Positions 21,001 to 21,204 of a DNA stretch of 21,204 nucleotides are shown piece after piece; the stretch's first letter is position 1; each line of letters starts with the position of its first letter. The stretch spans positions 1-21,204 of IMG/VR virus record IMGVR_UViG_3300045970_000604; one strand, 5' to 3'. The notes beneath the pieces were generated by a model, which was not told where the DNA came from, did no database searches, and was given only the letters and a program-made list of their open reading frames with translations. A program made the translations under genes and the position numbers. Origin of the DNA: a virus.

Positions 21001-21204
21001 CAACTTGGTAAGTTGAAAGATATGCAGCTTGATTTGAAGGCTACTGTAGATTTGTCTGAAGTTATCGTTAAGACGAAGAAACTAAGAGACATGGCAGAAG
21101 AAGGATTCAATCTAACTGCCAAGGTTGATGATACTGCTGCTAAGGCAGAGATTGCCCAACTTACCAAGACAGAAACCAAGACCATTATTGTTAATGAAGT
21201 AAAG
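18007..21204 (+). CDS. Tape measure protein (incomplete, runs off right edge)
   Basis: The frame is open for 1066 codons to the window end, so the protein is at least that long and the true stop is missing. The N-terminal part (about residues 1-170) leads to EAEQQVLKLSSALGGG at about 160-175 and a conserved block with ANNYIKLTLAAKGTASAG and ARELRGVLLQSGLSMEAFA, which matches the tape measure N-terminal domain of the TMP_3 group. Two hydrophobic segments lie at about 395-425 and 428-455. A long alanine/glutamine/lysine coiled coil follows (about 480-800), the usual ruler part. Its length sets the tail length. It is preceded by the chaperone GT, two bases away. Confidence 0.95.
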   Translation, partial: MADKDLSINLKGNADSFTSAIQKAVADFKTGMQGVEATSAGAKKALDSAFSTLNVKPFQELQAEAIKVKEAFNTIYMSAGASGQDVSNAAKAMKASLADIDAQMKGNKASSNALGDSLSSLKGQVLAAVTAFAGFAALKTAFDNIIREGSEAEQQVLKLSSALGGGSEAMAIAKDKLSGLGEEANRLGQDNDALANNYIKLTLAAKGTASAGAIVETSFKAVNDIQGALGLSTEQTASITDLLARAFSKGSISARELRGVLLQSGLSMEAFAAASGKSMAELKDDLKDGTLSAEEFANGLKHIADVDLAGQSGNFAKTFDGQMQILKNSVADFFQAIAESGALTAFKEKIQGTIDTFKSMSADGSLQKYAEGIGSAIGSLIELFVKVTKVVVTFKDSIAVLVAIGAALWLANTAKAIIAFTTVTEASTGAVIALNLALKASLVGLAAVVGYEIGTWINDNFLTAKKGVKEATTEIEKFNEELKKIKGVDMSKAFGDISTNVATQLKEIDKAYADTAKAVIVSDKSAADAFTASMQSRIKNQAEVNKQYTAQENQLAIAQKQLAQDKAQLETKQRAEAQAQQQEQLQKTIASEATKNGALLTAEKSLEASKQQLADLSNQKLSKDALKAAQESAKWRIDQEQKVVDAIKQTESQISANDKVNNELRAIESKKATDKIANQEAALKAQVEQLKDQKLAVDRKYVADSEASFTKRALELQNLEFVITENAASHARQRAEIERTAIDQRVEVIRANSAKIVAETDRINHELVQKSIDKLQAEIRTGAALFESHEGFLKRIEASEKATAQVLKDAAISTSNKIIATKQAERDAIKGLLDKQLSDVEAHNAKIKEANDKLAGITKSYADEEFGVSLKRMSDGEKYVALQARILQSVKEMQDIRALAQQQDGGATDKQIKQLEALETQARGYNTELEGLGKTSSDSAVSATQATSTYLANNKLLKDVSVGMVEDTKKLSTAFVEMATKSGGSIETTAIKLRDLDIQLGKLKDMQLDLKATVDLSEVIVKTKKLRDMAEEGFNLTAKVDDTAAKAEIAQLTKTETKTIIVNEVK

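Noticed and set aside
18597-21185. Several minus-strand frames within the tape measure gene
   Set aside because: They have no ribosome-binding sites or promoters, and the plus-strand tape measure frame explains the whole region.
1-21204. tRNA, integrase, lysis, CRISPR-Cas or antiphage defence genes
   Set aside because: I looked for cloverleaf patterns, integrase or lysis motifs and known defence signatures and found none that I could support in this window.

Overview
The window is a contiguous piece of a tailed double-stranded DNA phage or prophage (Caudoviricetes). It carries the late module from DNA packaging to the start of the tape measure gene. Long-tail (siphovirus- or myovirus-type) architecture follows from a tail tube protein, a programmed -1 frameshift pair of tail assembly chaperones and a very long tape measure protein. 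The host is probably a Gram-negative proteobacterium. The best clue is a small H-NS-family DNA-binding protein of the type common in beta- and gammaproteobacteria, with a sigma70-like promoter and good Shine-Dalgarno sites. No integrase, lysis, tRNA or host gene is visible, so lysogeny cannot be judged.

Layout: positions 1-105 are the end of an unknown gene. Positions 106-375 are a gene-free AT-rich stretch full of TATAACC/GGTTATA elements and a perfect 20-bp palindrome. A small gene for a primase-like CHC2 zinc-finger protein follows (376-687). Positions 688-1098 hold two copies of a 24-bp element, four (perhaps five) imperfect ~37-bp repeats, a strong terminator and an extended -10 promoter. 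The promoter opens the late operon: a 58-aa protein, small and large terminase, a small unknown protein, an HExxH protein, a MuF-like head protein, portal, then fibre-type genes (Ig-like adaptor, collagen-like, jelly-roll-like, and an 850-aa leucine-rich-repeat protein) placed unusually between portal and connectors. Tail-completion, connector and tail-terminator-like genes come next. A bidirectional terminator and an opposite-strand H-NS-like gene interrupt the run at 14116-14535. After this come scaffold, major capsid, a small basic protein, tail tube, chaperones G/GT and tape measure (open at the right edge).

Parasitic or accessory genes are scattered between the structural genes: three HNH/AP2-type endonuclease genes (4662, 6822, 12568), a 59-aa AP2-like gene (12363) and a 59-aa solo zinc-ribbon gene (13494) whose cysteine spacing exactly matches the N-terminal domain of two of the endonucleases. 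Two of the endonuclease genes have their own -10 promoter boxes, as expected for selfish homing genes.

The most noteworthy signals are: the conserved SD-less leader (TCCTAA...GTAATTGCA...ATG) shared by three unrelated genes and related to a 24-bp element found three more times; the repeat array just upstream of terminase; the perfect slippery heptamer T TTT TTC in the chaperone gene; the hairpin plus mini-ORF that masks the portal ribosome-binding site; and the H-NS-like gene with its own promoter inside the virion module. Capsid and tail tube genes use visibly different codons (CGT for Arg, CTG/CTT for Leu) from the rest.
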